Assembly (NCBI RefSeq): GCF_003254395.2
Contig: NC_037647.1
Coordinates: forward strand, 2,520,350 to 2,584,349
Reading direction: 5' to 3'
Source: Apis mellifera
Taxonomy: Eukaryota > Arthropoda > Insecta > Hymenoptera > Apidae
DNA length: 64,000 bases
Below, piece after piece: positions 51,105 through 61,834 of this stretch. The notes below the pieces were generated by a model. The model was not told where the DNA came from. It saw nothing but the letters and a program-made list of their open reading frames with translations, and did no database searches. The translations under genes and the position numbers were made by a program. How positions within the stretch are numbered: position 1 is the stretch's first letter; every line of letters starts with the position of its first letter.

Positions 51105-51860
51105 TCGTTGAATGTATGCCTGCAGCTGCAAGTAACTTAGCGATTCTTGCATCGAGTTATCCGCTCGAAAAAAATTTCCTGCGCGATGCCATGTTGTCCC
51201 AAAGCGGATGCTATTTATGATAAATAAGAGATATTTTCGTGTTATAAAAATGAATCCATTAGCGGCGATACGCCCATTCCGATGCGTTGTAAAAAAAAAG
51301 AAAGGTGAAAGAAAAGAGAAAGAGAGTGAGCACGATAATAAATGATAACGAGGATTCGGTCGAAAGGGTTGCCAAGGAGATGCCGCTTTGTACAAATTGA
51401 CGAAGCGTCGTTTCACGTTAATTCTCGTTCGCTAGTCCCGTCAAAGTTGTCCCTGGACAACGATACGCATAGAGTACAATGTCCCCGTGGTGATTTTTGT
51501 ATAAGTGAACATAAAGTATGCCCCCTCCTTTTTTTCCACCGATGCTGTACACATCCATCGATCGCCCGTGTCTCGATTTTTAAGCGAGGATAAAAAAGAG
51601 AAAGAAAGAAAGAAAAGAATAATAAAAAGAGAGTATATTACATTATTAAGAAAAGTGTCCGCTTTAGATTTCGTAAATGTCAAACTTACTGCCAGCTGAG
51701 TGTAACAAAGAAATAATAAAAAAAAAAAAGTATAAAGATCCATTTGCGTGAGCCGGTAATAAAGACGACGTGTGTCGTCGTTGTTGCAATGTGCCGGAAA
51801 CGCATAATCATTCATGCAATAAATTGTGTGCCCGAAACGAATAAATGAAAAAAAAAAAAA

Positions 51861-52793
51861 AATAATAATGAACCACGAGGAGCGAGTCTCTGCTGATGTT
51901 GTGTCTAAGTTTCTTCCACGTTGATTTTCCTTTCCCTGAGAATTTCTTTTTATACTTTCCAAATAGCAGCAGGAGAGTTAGTTAAATGTTATCATAGAGA
52001 GAATAAAGATTGCGGTTGCTCAAGGCTACTGAACCATCGTTCCCTCTCACCAAATCTTAAAAGACTTCTTTACTCGTTCATTAATGTCTTCTGTGATATT
52101 TATGCTGTTTAAACAAAAAACAGTGTAGATAGGAATTTGGCATCTTTCCTTGGTAATTATTCTTTTTTTTTTTTTTTATACATATAGCGATTGTGGAAGC
52201 AAGGATCGTATTTAGAATAATGTACGGGAGGAATGGCCTTGAGTAGCCGACATTTTTAGCTTGGAAAGCCTCGTTTAGATTAGAAATGAAAAGAGTGTCT
52301 TGAATTCAAGTTTGCGTTTACAGAAGTTGTTTGAATTGAAGCAATCTGGTTTCAAATAACCAGGAATGTTTAATGATTTTTGCCAATACGATTGAACATG
52401 AAGCATCGTCAAATCATTACGCTATATCTCCAATAATTCTGTTCTATATTCTAATCTAAAATAAAACGTTCATATATCCTTAAAATTATATTTAAATTCA
52501 AGAGACTTGAAATCAAACGAATTAATTAACATTAACGAGGCTTGACATAGGATAAAAAATAAAGAATCGTGTCTTTTAAAATCGGATAAAATTTATATTT
52601 ATCATCAAGAATATTCATAAAGTAGGAATTTTATTAATCGTCTAAAATTATAATCGCGGGGAAGATGATCATATAACTTAAAGCTGTGACCACGTTTAAA
52701 AATAACATTGTACTTGTTCATTGTCAACAATCGATCATCGAATGGTGTGACGCCTCGGATATGCGTGTCATCAATGGGCGGTTTCGTCACACG

Positions 52794-52844
<51 letters not shown>

Positions 52845-54173
52845 CGAACATGTTGGTCGATGCGACTACAATTACTCGGATAGCCAAGCGACTGCACCAG
52901 CGCACTTCCGCTTGCAATATTACCTTTTGATCAATTTTCGGCTTGCTGGCATACGTTTAAATGTGACTCTTGGCAATGTAGTTCCAAGATTCGAAATCGT
53001 GTTCCAAGACGTTTCACGCCGCGTATTTCACAATGTTAATATGATCACTCATCGCTCGAACTATCCGAGTATTATTATTTATACGCATATATGATACAAA
53101 CTTGAGATAGTTTATTCGATACAAAAGCTAATACGATGTATTATCAACACGAGTAAATGCATATGAACGATTTGTTTCTAAAACAAGTCATGGAAAAACG
53201 ATTGACTTGGTAACGAATAAAAATAAAAAAATATTCGATTTCTTGGTAATCATCATAGGAACCGGAATGTTCGATTTCTTCGTTCATATAACAATCTTCA
53301 GAGTTATGTAACAAGCTGCAGATGTTGCAGTCGATAATCCTGTGCTTATATTGAGACACAGAGTTTTTGGATGACGAAAGCTCGAGGTAATTCTTAACAG
53401 AGTGACAATGACAATAATTCTGTTCATCCTTGGTAATGGAAGAACGTGAATATATGTGCGTACATTGGATTTATCGGTAAAATACATGTACAGTATTACA
53501 GTGGAAATTGCAGTTAAATTACAGACTTTTTCTTTCTCTATACTTATAGCTTTATTTAAAATCGATTCTTAGCCTATTCAAAATTTTTCCTCACAATATT
53601 ATATTTAAGTATATTTAATAAATATATTATATATAATATATTTCATTTTAAAATTACTTAACAGCCGTATTATATATCTGTTTATAATTTTCTTTTTTTT
53701 CATTCATGATCAATTCATATAAATATTTTCACATTTAGAAACATATAAGAAATATAATTTACAAATGAAATAGCTTCTGATGGCAGTAATATGCTCATTC
53801 ATATTTCTAAATATGTAACCTTACATATTCTATATTTTAGGAATAGAAAAATATTAACAATTTATATTATTATTCATTTTTATACTTATATAACAAGTTT
53901 TTTTTTATATATTAATATTAATTTTGAACAGATTTATAACAAAGATTATATATCATTCTTTCCTGTAATACTGTACTTATAATTAAAAATAGAAGTGAAA
54001 AACATTTGGTTTATTTTTGGAAAATTCACTGATGCCTATGGCTGAAAGAAATGTTCAAGATTAGTGAATTGACGTTCATTCGCCAGACATTTTCAGTGTT
54101 TTATGCCATAGTAAATCTGAAGATCCTTGCATTTCCCAAATGTTTAATAAACTTTTGAAGAGCAATCGAATCT
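51861..54173. other. Tail-to-tail spacer between SNRK and CTL1
   Basis: AT-rich, with a (TA)n run at 52802-52841 and a 108-codon minus-strand open stretch at 53144-53470 (see findings). It must hold the CTL1 3' UTR. No RNA gene recognised. Confidence 0.4.
52802..52841. repeat. (TA)n microsatellite
   Basis: About 30 bases of perfect TA then TGTATATATACATA. Confidence 0.9.
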
Positions 54174-54236
54174 TTATGACTCAGCAGCATGATGGTTCGC
54201 ATATTGGAGTGCTTTTTTGCTATTTTCAACAAATTC
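54174..54236 (-). CDS. CTL1: CTL1 exon o (last, with stop)
   Basis: Residues 553-572, EFVENSKKALQYANHHAAES and a TAA stop. The tail is short compared with vertebrate CTL1, which extends about 20 residues further. Confidence 0.92.
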   Translation of the reverse strand, partial: EFVENSKKALQYANHHAAES

Positions 54237-57200
54237 CTAAAATAAAAATAGATAGAAATAAAAATCGCGAATAAAAATATAATATAATACAAAAAAAGAA
54301 GAAGAAATTCAAATTGAAAATAAAAGTTAATCACCATCAATCCACGGCTCATGAAGTAAGGCCTATTGATGCCATCATTCTTCTCGCAGTCTTCGCAGAA
54401 ACAAATGAATATCGTATCTATGATCATCTATAGAAAAAAATAAATGAATAAATAAATTATACATTGTTTTATATAATTAAAATTAAAATTAATTATTTCT
54501 TCGAGAGAATTAAAGATAAATAAAATTCTCAAATTTATCTTTAATTTAATTTCAAGTCATATTAGATTATATTTTACATTATTATTATTATTTTAAATTT
54601 TATTTAAAAAATTACCTCATAGATGGAAATAAAGCAATGCGCGACTATGAAAGCAAAAACTCCAGCCAATGCAATTGGTATCCATGGATAATGGAGTCCT
54701 TCTTTCTTCTAAACACAAAATAAAATTAACAAATCCATGTTAATAAAATAAAAGATTACGACATGAACATCGATATACCTGAATTAAATAAATTCCTGAA
54801 ACAACTGTTAACGTAACTACTAACACTTTTCCTAAAAACAGGACAAAATCTCCAACACTATTAATAGCTGCAACTCTTAATATATTGCTGGACAAAGCTT
54901 GGAAAGCCTTTTTACCTCCTCTACAAAAATTACATCCGTATATTGCTGAAAAAAGAATTAATAAAATATATCAATAAGATTTAAGAAAATTTATTAAATA
55001 TTTATCAAAAAGAAAAAGTATTATTATTAAGTTTATGTACAATACCTGTTTCGATATAAGCGTTCCTAGTGAGAAACTTTAAAACGCATTCGAAGAGCCA
55101 GAAACAGCAATGGCAGCACCATAATATTACCCGTACGAGATCATTATCGTAATGCTTCAGACGATTTTGCACGAATAAAATAATAGCTCTTATCAATCGA
55201 ACTATACCAATAATCAGTGCACCAAATGCGACCGTGCCCAAGTGGTATCGTGTGAGATAGCAAAAACCACGAGCAACTGGCAGAGAGAGTTGGTTCTTGT
55301 TTCTGTTAAAACAAATTTTTTGTTTATAATTTAATGAGATTTATACACGATTAGAATTTCTATCGAGAATATATTCTACGAAATCATATTTTCCTTTCTT
55401 ATTCTTTCCTGAAGCTTATTATCGTAGTAATTTTTGTTTATCAGACACTCTATCTCTTATTAAAACTATTATAACTACAATGAACAATTTAATTTAAAAA
55501 AGACTTAGAGTCTAAGAGTCTAAAACTCTTCATCAAAATGATGATTAATTAAAATTTAATAAAGTCGTTTTCAATATGATTTTTAAAATCTAAAAAATAT
55601 CATATTTATATTTTTTTATTTTTATAAAAGTGATAAAAATCTTAGTAATAAAAAATTTTTTAAATTGCTCATTATACATTATATTCTTTATAATTTAATT
55701 GCACTATAAAAATCTTAATGAAAATATCAAGTCTATCTATATCTAGTCAAATACAAATGGATAAAAAAAAAAAGAACACGGAAATTTCCATTGTATAATC
55801 AGATAGAGAACAGTTCACGTATGAACCATAATATCGATCATTATGTCACCTGGTAAAGAACCAACGTGCAACAGCGAGGGCAACAACCATATGCTGGCAG
55901 CCTAGAAGGAATTCACAGGTGACAAAGAAGAAAAAGATATTGTACCATCTACTTGCCTGCAAAATATTACCTTTCTATTATTTCTGTTTTTATAAAATTT
56001 TAATTCATAATCACTTACAATCACAATGCTATCTTTCCGGAAATGGATGTGATTCTTCTTGTTCTTGTAAATATTTCCTGCGCTTTCTATCCAAAGCATG
56101 CAATAAATCCAGGCACATACAGTGATACCGATCAAGAGATAAGTCTGAAAAGTAATTTTATATGTTTTAAATATTCTTTTGAATTACTTAAATCTAGAAG
56201 ATTCAAGAAAAAAAATGATATCAATAAAAATGATTAAAAATCATTTTTCCACTAAATTGAAAATAAAGTTTAGAAAGATAATACTTTATTTATAGTGTTT
56301 TTGTTATCGAAGAAATTCTTGTTATAAAAGAGAAATATATTAATAGAGTGGACAGTTTTCACTAATAAATTGTATTTTCTCCATACATTTTTAAAATATT
56401 TATTATTGTTATTTACTTGACTCGGATAAATTTTGATTAATAACTTTTGTTACATGACTGAAAAATCGCATGTCGTTTTAATAACTTGTATAAATGATTA
56501 ATTTGAATATGCCACTACACAATTTTGAATTTATGTGATTTTCTATGTATTTCTCTTTGGAGATATTTTATCAAATAACTATCTATTTTATAATAACTAT
56601 AAAAAATAATTATAGTGCTATGTTATGAAAGATATATTATAGCAGTGATAAAAGAATAAAAGATTCAATGTTGGAACGATGGAATTTTTATTTTTAGCAT
56701 TAGAATTTAGTATCTCCCAAGATTCCTTAAATCATTTTTCCAATAATATTCGATTACAACATCGGGTTCTATTTCTTTGTCACATGTCACGAGGATTCAA
56801 AGAAGAAAAGAATGAAATAAAAATTGACAGAAATATGAAGTACCAGTTTCCATAACATGGAATGGCAATAAAATCGTACACGTAAGATAAAATAAAGATA
56901 AGAGAATACAGTATATAAAAATAATAATTCAAACATATTTCACGTATACGAAGAAAAGAAAAAATCTTATCAATAGCTTTGGATTCGTCGATGTGTTATG
57001 AATTTATCAAGGAAATGCATCAAATGGACAAAAATGATTTAAAAAATTGTCTCGCCTCTGTGTATACTAATCTTATTAAATATTTACATATATAGGCTGG
57101 AGAAGGAGGACTGGCATTGCGTAAACAGCTTTTCCTGCTTCACGGAACAGTTGCATTACGAGAGCGATTCTTTTTCTCATCACTAAAACGATCAAAAGTG

Positions 57201-60200
57201 TGATGACCTGTAAATTATGTCAAATCAATTACATCAATATTGTATTATTTAAATTTTAAAAATGAATTACGAATGAAAGATAAGATTTTTAAATTTACTT
57301 TGAACAGAATCTTAAATAAATAATCATTAATTTATTTCGAATTTTTTCAGAATAATATTTTAGAGAATATTTCTTAATCTATAAAGTATCTCAATTTTTT
57401 TGGTCATTATGGGCAAAATGTTATATATTATATAAATCTTCAAAGATCGAGAAAAAAGGAAAAATTATTTATCTAATTCGTAAGTTTACTAATTGAAATT
57501 TTAAAATTAATAAAAATTTAATAAAAAATGCAACTTTTAATATATTTTTTTTTGAATAATATTTCAGCATATTTTAAAATAATTATAAATGGACCAAAAA
57601 TAAAATTCATAATTGAAATAACAATATTTCTTACCGTAATAATAGTCAATGTGATTGCATAAATGAAGTAAGATTGTTCACTCGAATCTTCTTCTGGTAT
57701 TTTGTGTGCTTCTACCGCTTTTTTTTCTGCGTACCAAGCAAACCTGTACAAATAACTCTCAATTATGAATCTTCTTCATCAGAAACAACGAACATTGATC
57801 GCCATATACTCTATCTATTTCCAAATAAATCTAAAATATAATTAAAAATAAATAAATCTTACCAGAGATACGTTGAACCACCGATGCAAACTAGAATAAC
57901 ACCAATTAGGACCATGTAAACGACCCATTGTACTAAATAACGGAAGGCAACCAAAATAGCCACTGAAATGCCTAAAGAGGAATTTAAGAAAAATAGGTTT
58001 CTTAAAAAAGAAATTTTAACAAGAAATAAGACATAAAAAAAATGAAACTTGTACCTACCTAAAGCAATCAGCAATAAGTAAACGATCTCTCTCCAAGCAA
58101 CAGTAAGATCTCTGCAAGCCTCCTGAAATTTGTTTTTGTGAAAATATTTCAGAAAATTAATTTAGGGCTAAGAGAAGAAGTTTGATAAAGTTTTTTAGAA
58201 TTGTTCTTGTAAGTTCACGTAAGTTTTTTAATTTCTTTTTCTTTAAATCTAACACACAGATTATATTTCTTATATTAATTTTTCCATTGGAAGTTTAAAT
58301 AATTCGATATTTATTCATTTTTTATTCCATGTTAAAGAAATGAACGTTTAATTAATAATTGATGATATAAAATTATTAATTTAATTTTTAATTTTATTCA
58401 AATAGAAAGAAATGTACAGACCTTGTAAAAATTATCCAAACCGAGCTTATTGATCAGAGAAGTGATTGTTTCAGATAAATCCTTAGGCACACATCGATTC
58501 AGGAACACTATATGTCTAAAATATAAGGAATAAGAATCATGTGAAAATAATTTTAAAAATATTATCTTAATTTATTATTTTGCTTTTTATTTATTTTTAT
58601 TTTTGCAAAACATTTAAAAGGTAATTTTATTTTCTAATCAAATTATTACTATTTTAATGAAATAATTTCTTTTACGATTAAAAAAAATGGAGGAATATTG
58701 ATCGAATTTCAATTTTTTTTTTTCTAATATTATTATTCATTTTCATTTCTATAGTTTTGTTATACTAACTGTATAAAAAGAAATTTAATAAAACTTTTCT
58801 CGAATGATGATCAATATTCCTTCACATTTCACTATATAAATCATAAAATACTAACTGATCGGTGCAATTGTTTGTGCACTCGCGTGTTTTTACACCGCTT
58901 CCATCCATGGTGATCTTCAAGTACCTGTGGGAAATGAATAATAAATGAGCAAACGGGTGTTAACAAACGACCACACTGAAAAGTGTCTCTGAAAATTGGA
59001 AAGTCACCATTCGGTATGTATTTTCCATTTTGTATCGAATTTATATGCAACGTTCATGCTAATTAACCGCATTATTTCATGTACGGCTAAGTTCCCCATT
59101 GAGATTTTACGGATAATGAACGAGGGCGTGGGTGAAAAAAGATGGGGCAGAATAGACTCGATAAGGGTTAGTTCTGATTTTAATCGTAAATAGATTCGAA
59201 TATCATATCAGATCAAGACGAATTATTTATACGTATTTTCAAAAAGAAAATGGAATAAAATAAATCCCCCATTTTTACATTAATTAATTGAGATAAAATA
59301 CAAACATTTAATTGCTTATAACTTAATAAACAAGCCTCAATCGATATTTTATTTGTCTTGATTTCTTTTTTTTTAAATTAGACCATCAAAGAATATGTTT
59401 CAGAGATACATCTGTATTAATTAATAACAGTCTTATATGAATTTAATTTTTTGCATTACGTTTTGTTTTAGATTTAGAAAAGATTTACTTATTGAACTTA
59501 ATTCTATCACTAATCGAGGCATGCATATCTATAATTTCACGTATTTGCGCGCTCGAAACACCATCGCGACACCTCGCGACCGAGGAATTATTAATATCGT
59601 TAGCGGATCCTATTGTCGTGAACTTGTTTCATTCATTTGGCTGTCGACATGGAATATTGAATCCGGCATTGTTGTCGGGGTTATGAAGTTCGATGTTAAT
59701 GCGCCGACGAATTATTAATCCTTTGGGAACGATGGCTCTCTACGTAAAGGTTTGGATATCGTGAATGTATCCACCAGGCAGTGGTATGCACGGATATTTC
59801 GATAGATTGTTGTTGGTACTATAGATACTATCGTTAATGTTTATGAGGATAGAATGGATTGGAAATCAGTGGTGAGTAGTTGATATTAATTTCGATTGTC
59901 GAGTAAGAATGCGTTTTCCATGAATGGAAAAATAATTCGTATATAATTGCAAATTTTTATGGCGTATTTTTTTTTTTTATAGAAATTAAAGTTTCAGGAT
60001 AAAAAAGTCTTCATTTTCTGTCGTTTCAGCAAAGTGATCGAGATTTGTGTTGAGAATTAATATAAAATAATTATTTAAAGCGAAAGAGTTATGAGTGGTT
60101 TATTTTAATATTCTATTATTTGAAGTAAATAATTTAGATACATGTAATTTATTTTATTTTGAAAAAGAAAGACTTCGTAAATTATAATTTGTATGAATAA

Positions 60201-61834
60201 CAAAATTCAAATCTTAATTTTTATATAATGAATAAAAATATTTTCATTTTATTAAAAATTAGTAACCAAAAAAAATATAATCAGTACATTATTAATAAAT
60301 ATTATCTATCCTATTTTTATAATTTCTTATTTATTCCTGTAATGAGAAATCATATTAAAATTTCAGATGCTAGAAAAATTCCAAATTTGATCAAGTTTTC
60401 TACATCCTCTTTTGAACAGTGAATGGATCCAACCATTAATGTCTTTATCGAAAATATGAGACTCTTGCAGTATGATAGCATATATGCATAACCGGTGTTT
60501 CATTCATATGGATTCTTCGATATTTAAACGAAAGGTATCATAATTCAATAATGTCATTTTTTTAAATTTATTAAAATCATTTACATTTTTTATCATTATT
60601 ATAAAAAATAAATCTCAAGCATGTGTTTCACGTTAAATTTTCTAATAATCTAATAAATGATCAATCGAAAATCGTAATGAGTTTAAATAAAATTAAGAAA
60701 TATCATATTTTATGATTTTTCTGTGTTTTTCATTTTAAAGAGATAAAAATTTAAATTTCATAGATATTTATTCTCATAAATTTCTTTTTTCTCTTACAGT
60801 AAAAGGGCTAGGATGAATCGAATACAAGAAAATTCTTAATTAATAAAATAAATAATTGTGTTAAGTTTTTCTTAAGTTAATAAGTATACCATCATGTTTC
60901 TTTATGCCCTCTTTTAACTAAAATAAGACATTCTTTTTTACTCTTCAACTTATATTGAAATATTTTAAACTTCATTATACAATTTCTTCAAATCAATAGA
61001 GGAAGTCTCAAACAAGATAATAAAAATTATATACAGTTTTCATTTATATTTTGAAATATAGATAAAAGATATCTTAATTATCCTTGTCAAAATTCCAAAT
61101 AAACGAAACACCCTGTATATTTGTATCATCGAGGCTCCAAGCTATTTTGTAGAAAGCGTGCCGACATTTCGCCATTGCGGCTAACTTCATTATCCCCGGG
61201 TATCAGTGGATCCCTTGACACCTGATGAAGTTAGCCGCACCAGTGACGACACGTCGCCGTAACACTGTTTCCAAAAGAACAAATCCAATAATGGTACACT
61301 TCCTTCTTTCCTTTCTTTTTTTTTTTCCCTCCTTTACCATCATTCACATCACATCACACTTCGCGTCGCACACACGATATATATATCGATCATCGAACAG
61401 GGATTATAAGTTGTAATACTTACGGATTCTTCGTGTTGTCACCATTCTTACCATCCGGACATTGGAATTCGGGATGAGAAGGAGTGACACGGCCGCAAAC
61501 ATTCCCGCAGTCATCGTAGCCATTTATAATGCGGTAAACGTCTCCTTTCTGAACAACGATGCTCAACAGGAAACCCTGTGCAACGAGAAAACATTGTGCA
61601 TTTTCCACCGGTATTATGTCGTGCGTTTCGAGCGTGTGGAAACGAAATTTAAGAGAATAAGAGAATAAAAGATATACGGATACACACACATATATATATG
61701 GATATAGATAGGAAACGTACAAAACCGATGATCAGACCGATCAGAATGATCAAAGTGATGATATCAGTGCAGGATCGATCGGTGACGAAAATCTGGTCCG
61801 AGTGCCTCGACGACATCCCTTCGTTTTCCGGTGT
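54174..61834 (-). CDS. CTL1: Choline transporter-like protein, SLC44/CTL1 type (15 exons)
   Basis: Multi-pass membrane protein of the SLC44 family, which moves choline across plasma and mitochondrial membranes. Exons on the minus strand: 61721-61834, 61424-61575, 58856-58924, 58422-58515, 58059-58122, 57863-57971, 57635-57743, 57088-57207, 56019-56144, 55850-55956, 55046-55302, 54779-54945, 54616-54708, 54335-54427, 54174-54236. Every border is GT-AG and every exon length fits its phase. Numbered from MSSRHSDQ the protein has 572 aa: DRSCTD just before the first membrane segment (about 19-40), a loop of about 110 residues with paired Cys and a sequon at N102, then about nine further hydrophobic segments from 148 to 540. 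Family marks: VMRKRIAL, RYHLGTVAFG, AHCFISIYEM, and the C-terminal MEFVENSKKA, nearly as in human CTL1. The first exon found opens in frame before the ATG (TPENEG), so another N-terminal exon may exist. Confidence 0.92.
54335..54427 (-). CDS. CTL1: CTL1 exon n
   Basis: Residues 522-552, MIIDTIFICFCEDCEKNDGI onward to SRGLM. Donor gtgatt. Confidence 0.94.
54616..54708 (-). CDS. CTL1: CTL1 exon m
   Basis: Residues 491-521, PWIPIALAGVFAFIVAHCFI onward. Phase 0 at both ends. Confidence 0.94.
54779..54945 (-). CDS. CTL1: CTL1 exon l
   Basis: Residues 435-490; INSVGDFVLFLGKVLVV is close to vertebrate CTL1. Donor gtatat. Confidence 0.94.
55046..55302 (-). CDS. CTL1: CTL1 exon k
   Basis: Residues 349-434, RYHLGTVAFGALI and the Cys-rich LWCCHCCFWLFECVL loop, then NAYIET. 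The longest exon of the gene. Donor gtattg. Confidence 0.94.
55850..55956 (-). CDS. CTL1: CTL1 exon j
   Basis: Residues 314-348, RWYNIFFFFVTCEFLLGCQH; matches the W-Y-x-x-x-x-x-W/F...CQ pattern of CTL1. Donor gtgaca. Confidence 0.92.
56019..56144 (-). CDS. CTL1: CTL1 exon i
   Basis: Residues 272-313, membrane helix TYLLIGITVCAWIYCMLWIE and a basic loop. Donor gtaagt. Confidence 0.92.
57088..57207 (-). CDS. CTL1: CTL1 exon h
   Basis: Residues 232-271, with VMRKRIAL and the AGKAV stretch typical of the family. Donor gtaaat. Confidence 0.93.
57635..57743 (-). CDS. CTL1: CTL1 exon g
   Basis: Residues 195-231, WFAWYAEKKAVEAHKIPEED then a hydrophobic stretch. Donor gtaaga. Confidence 0.92.
57863..57971 (-). 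CDS. CTL1: CTL1 exon f
   Basis: Residues 159-194, two hydrophobic helices around the short RYLVQW turn. Donor gtaaga. Confidence 0.92.
58059..58122 (-). CDS. CTL1: CTL1 exon e
   Basis: Residues 138-158, EACRDLTVAWREIVYLLLIA; start of the second membrane segment. Donor gtaggt. Confidence 0.9.
58422..58515 (-). CDS. CTL1: CTL1 exon d
   Basis: Residues 106-137, HIVFLNRCVPKDLSETITSL onward; RCVP is common in this loop. Acceptor attttag, donor gtctgt (unusual, but the phase fits). Confidence 0.88.
58856..58924 (-). CDS. CTL1: CTL1 exon c
   Basis: Residues 83-105, external loop with TRECTNNCTD (sequon N102). Acceptor cccacag, donor gttagt, a weaker donor. The intron before it is 2.5 kb. Confidence 0.85.
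58925..61423 (-). other. CTL1 intron (2.5 kb) with GC-rich patches
   Basis: Mostly AT-rich. A CpG-rich patch at 59.53-59.73 kb and the hairpin region at 61.14-61.26 kb stand out. The other larger introns (56145-57087, 55303-55849) hold nothing that I can support. Confidence 0.5.
61176..61239. repeat. Hairpin with 15 bp perfect stem
   Basis: TGCGGCTAACTTCAT at 61176-61190 and its exact reverse complement at 61225-61239. Inside the 34-base loop GGTATCA and TGACACC can pair with one mismatch. Confidence 0.8.
61424..61575 (-). CDS. CTL1: CTL1 exon b
   Basis: Residues 33-82 plus two bases: end of helix 1, then INGYDDCGNVCGRV, the CTL1-type Cys-containing start of the external loop. Donor gtaagt. 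Confidence 0.92.
61721..61834 (-). CDS. CTL1: CTL1 exon a (first found; start uncertain)
   Basis: TPENEG then MSSRHSDQIFVTDRSCTDII into the first membrane helix. Acceptor gtttcag at 61835-61841. Either the ATG here is the start, or a short upstream coding exon precedes it as in vertebrate CTL1. Confidence 0.88.

Larger units (their letters stand above)
46024..51860 (+). other. SNRK 3' UTR and downstream flank
   Basis: GC-moderate to about 47.25 kb, so the 3' UTR probably reaches at least that far. AATAAA words on the plus strand at about 48.18, 50.49, 51.82 and 51.84 kb are candidate poly(A) signals; the last pair, followed by an A run, would give a 5.8 kb 3' UTR. ORFs here are short and not supported. 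Confidence 0.4.

Noticed and set aside
50158..51962. Several minus ORFs of 65-173 codons rich in Phe and Ser
   Set aside because: They translate A/G-rich plus-strand tracts into Phe/Ser runs and have no exon signals.
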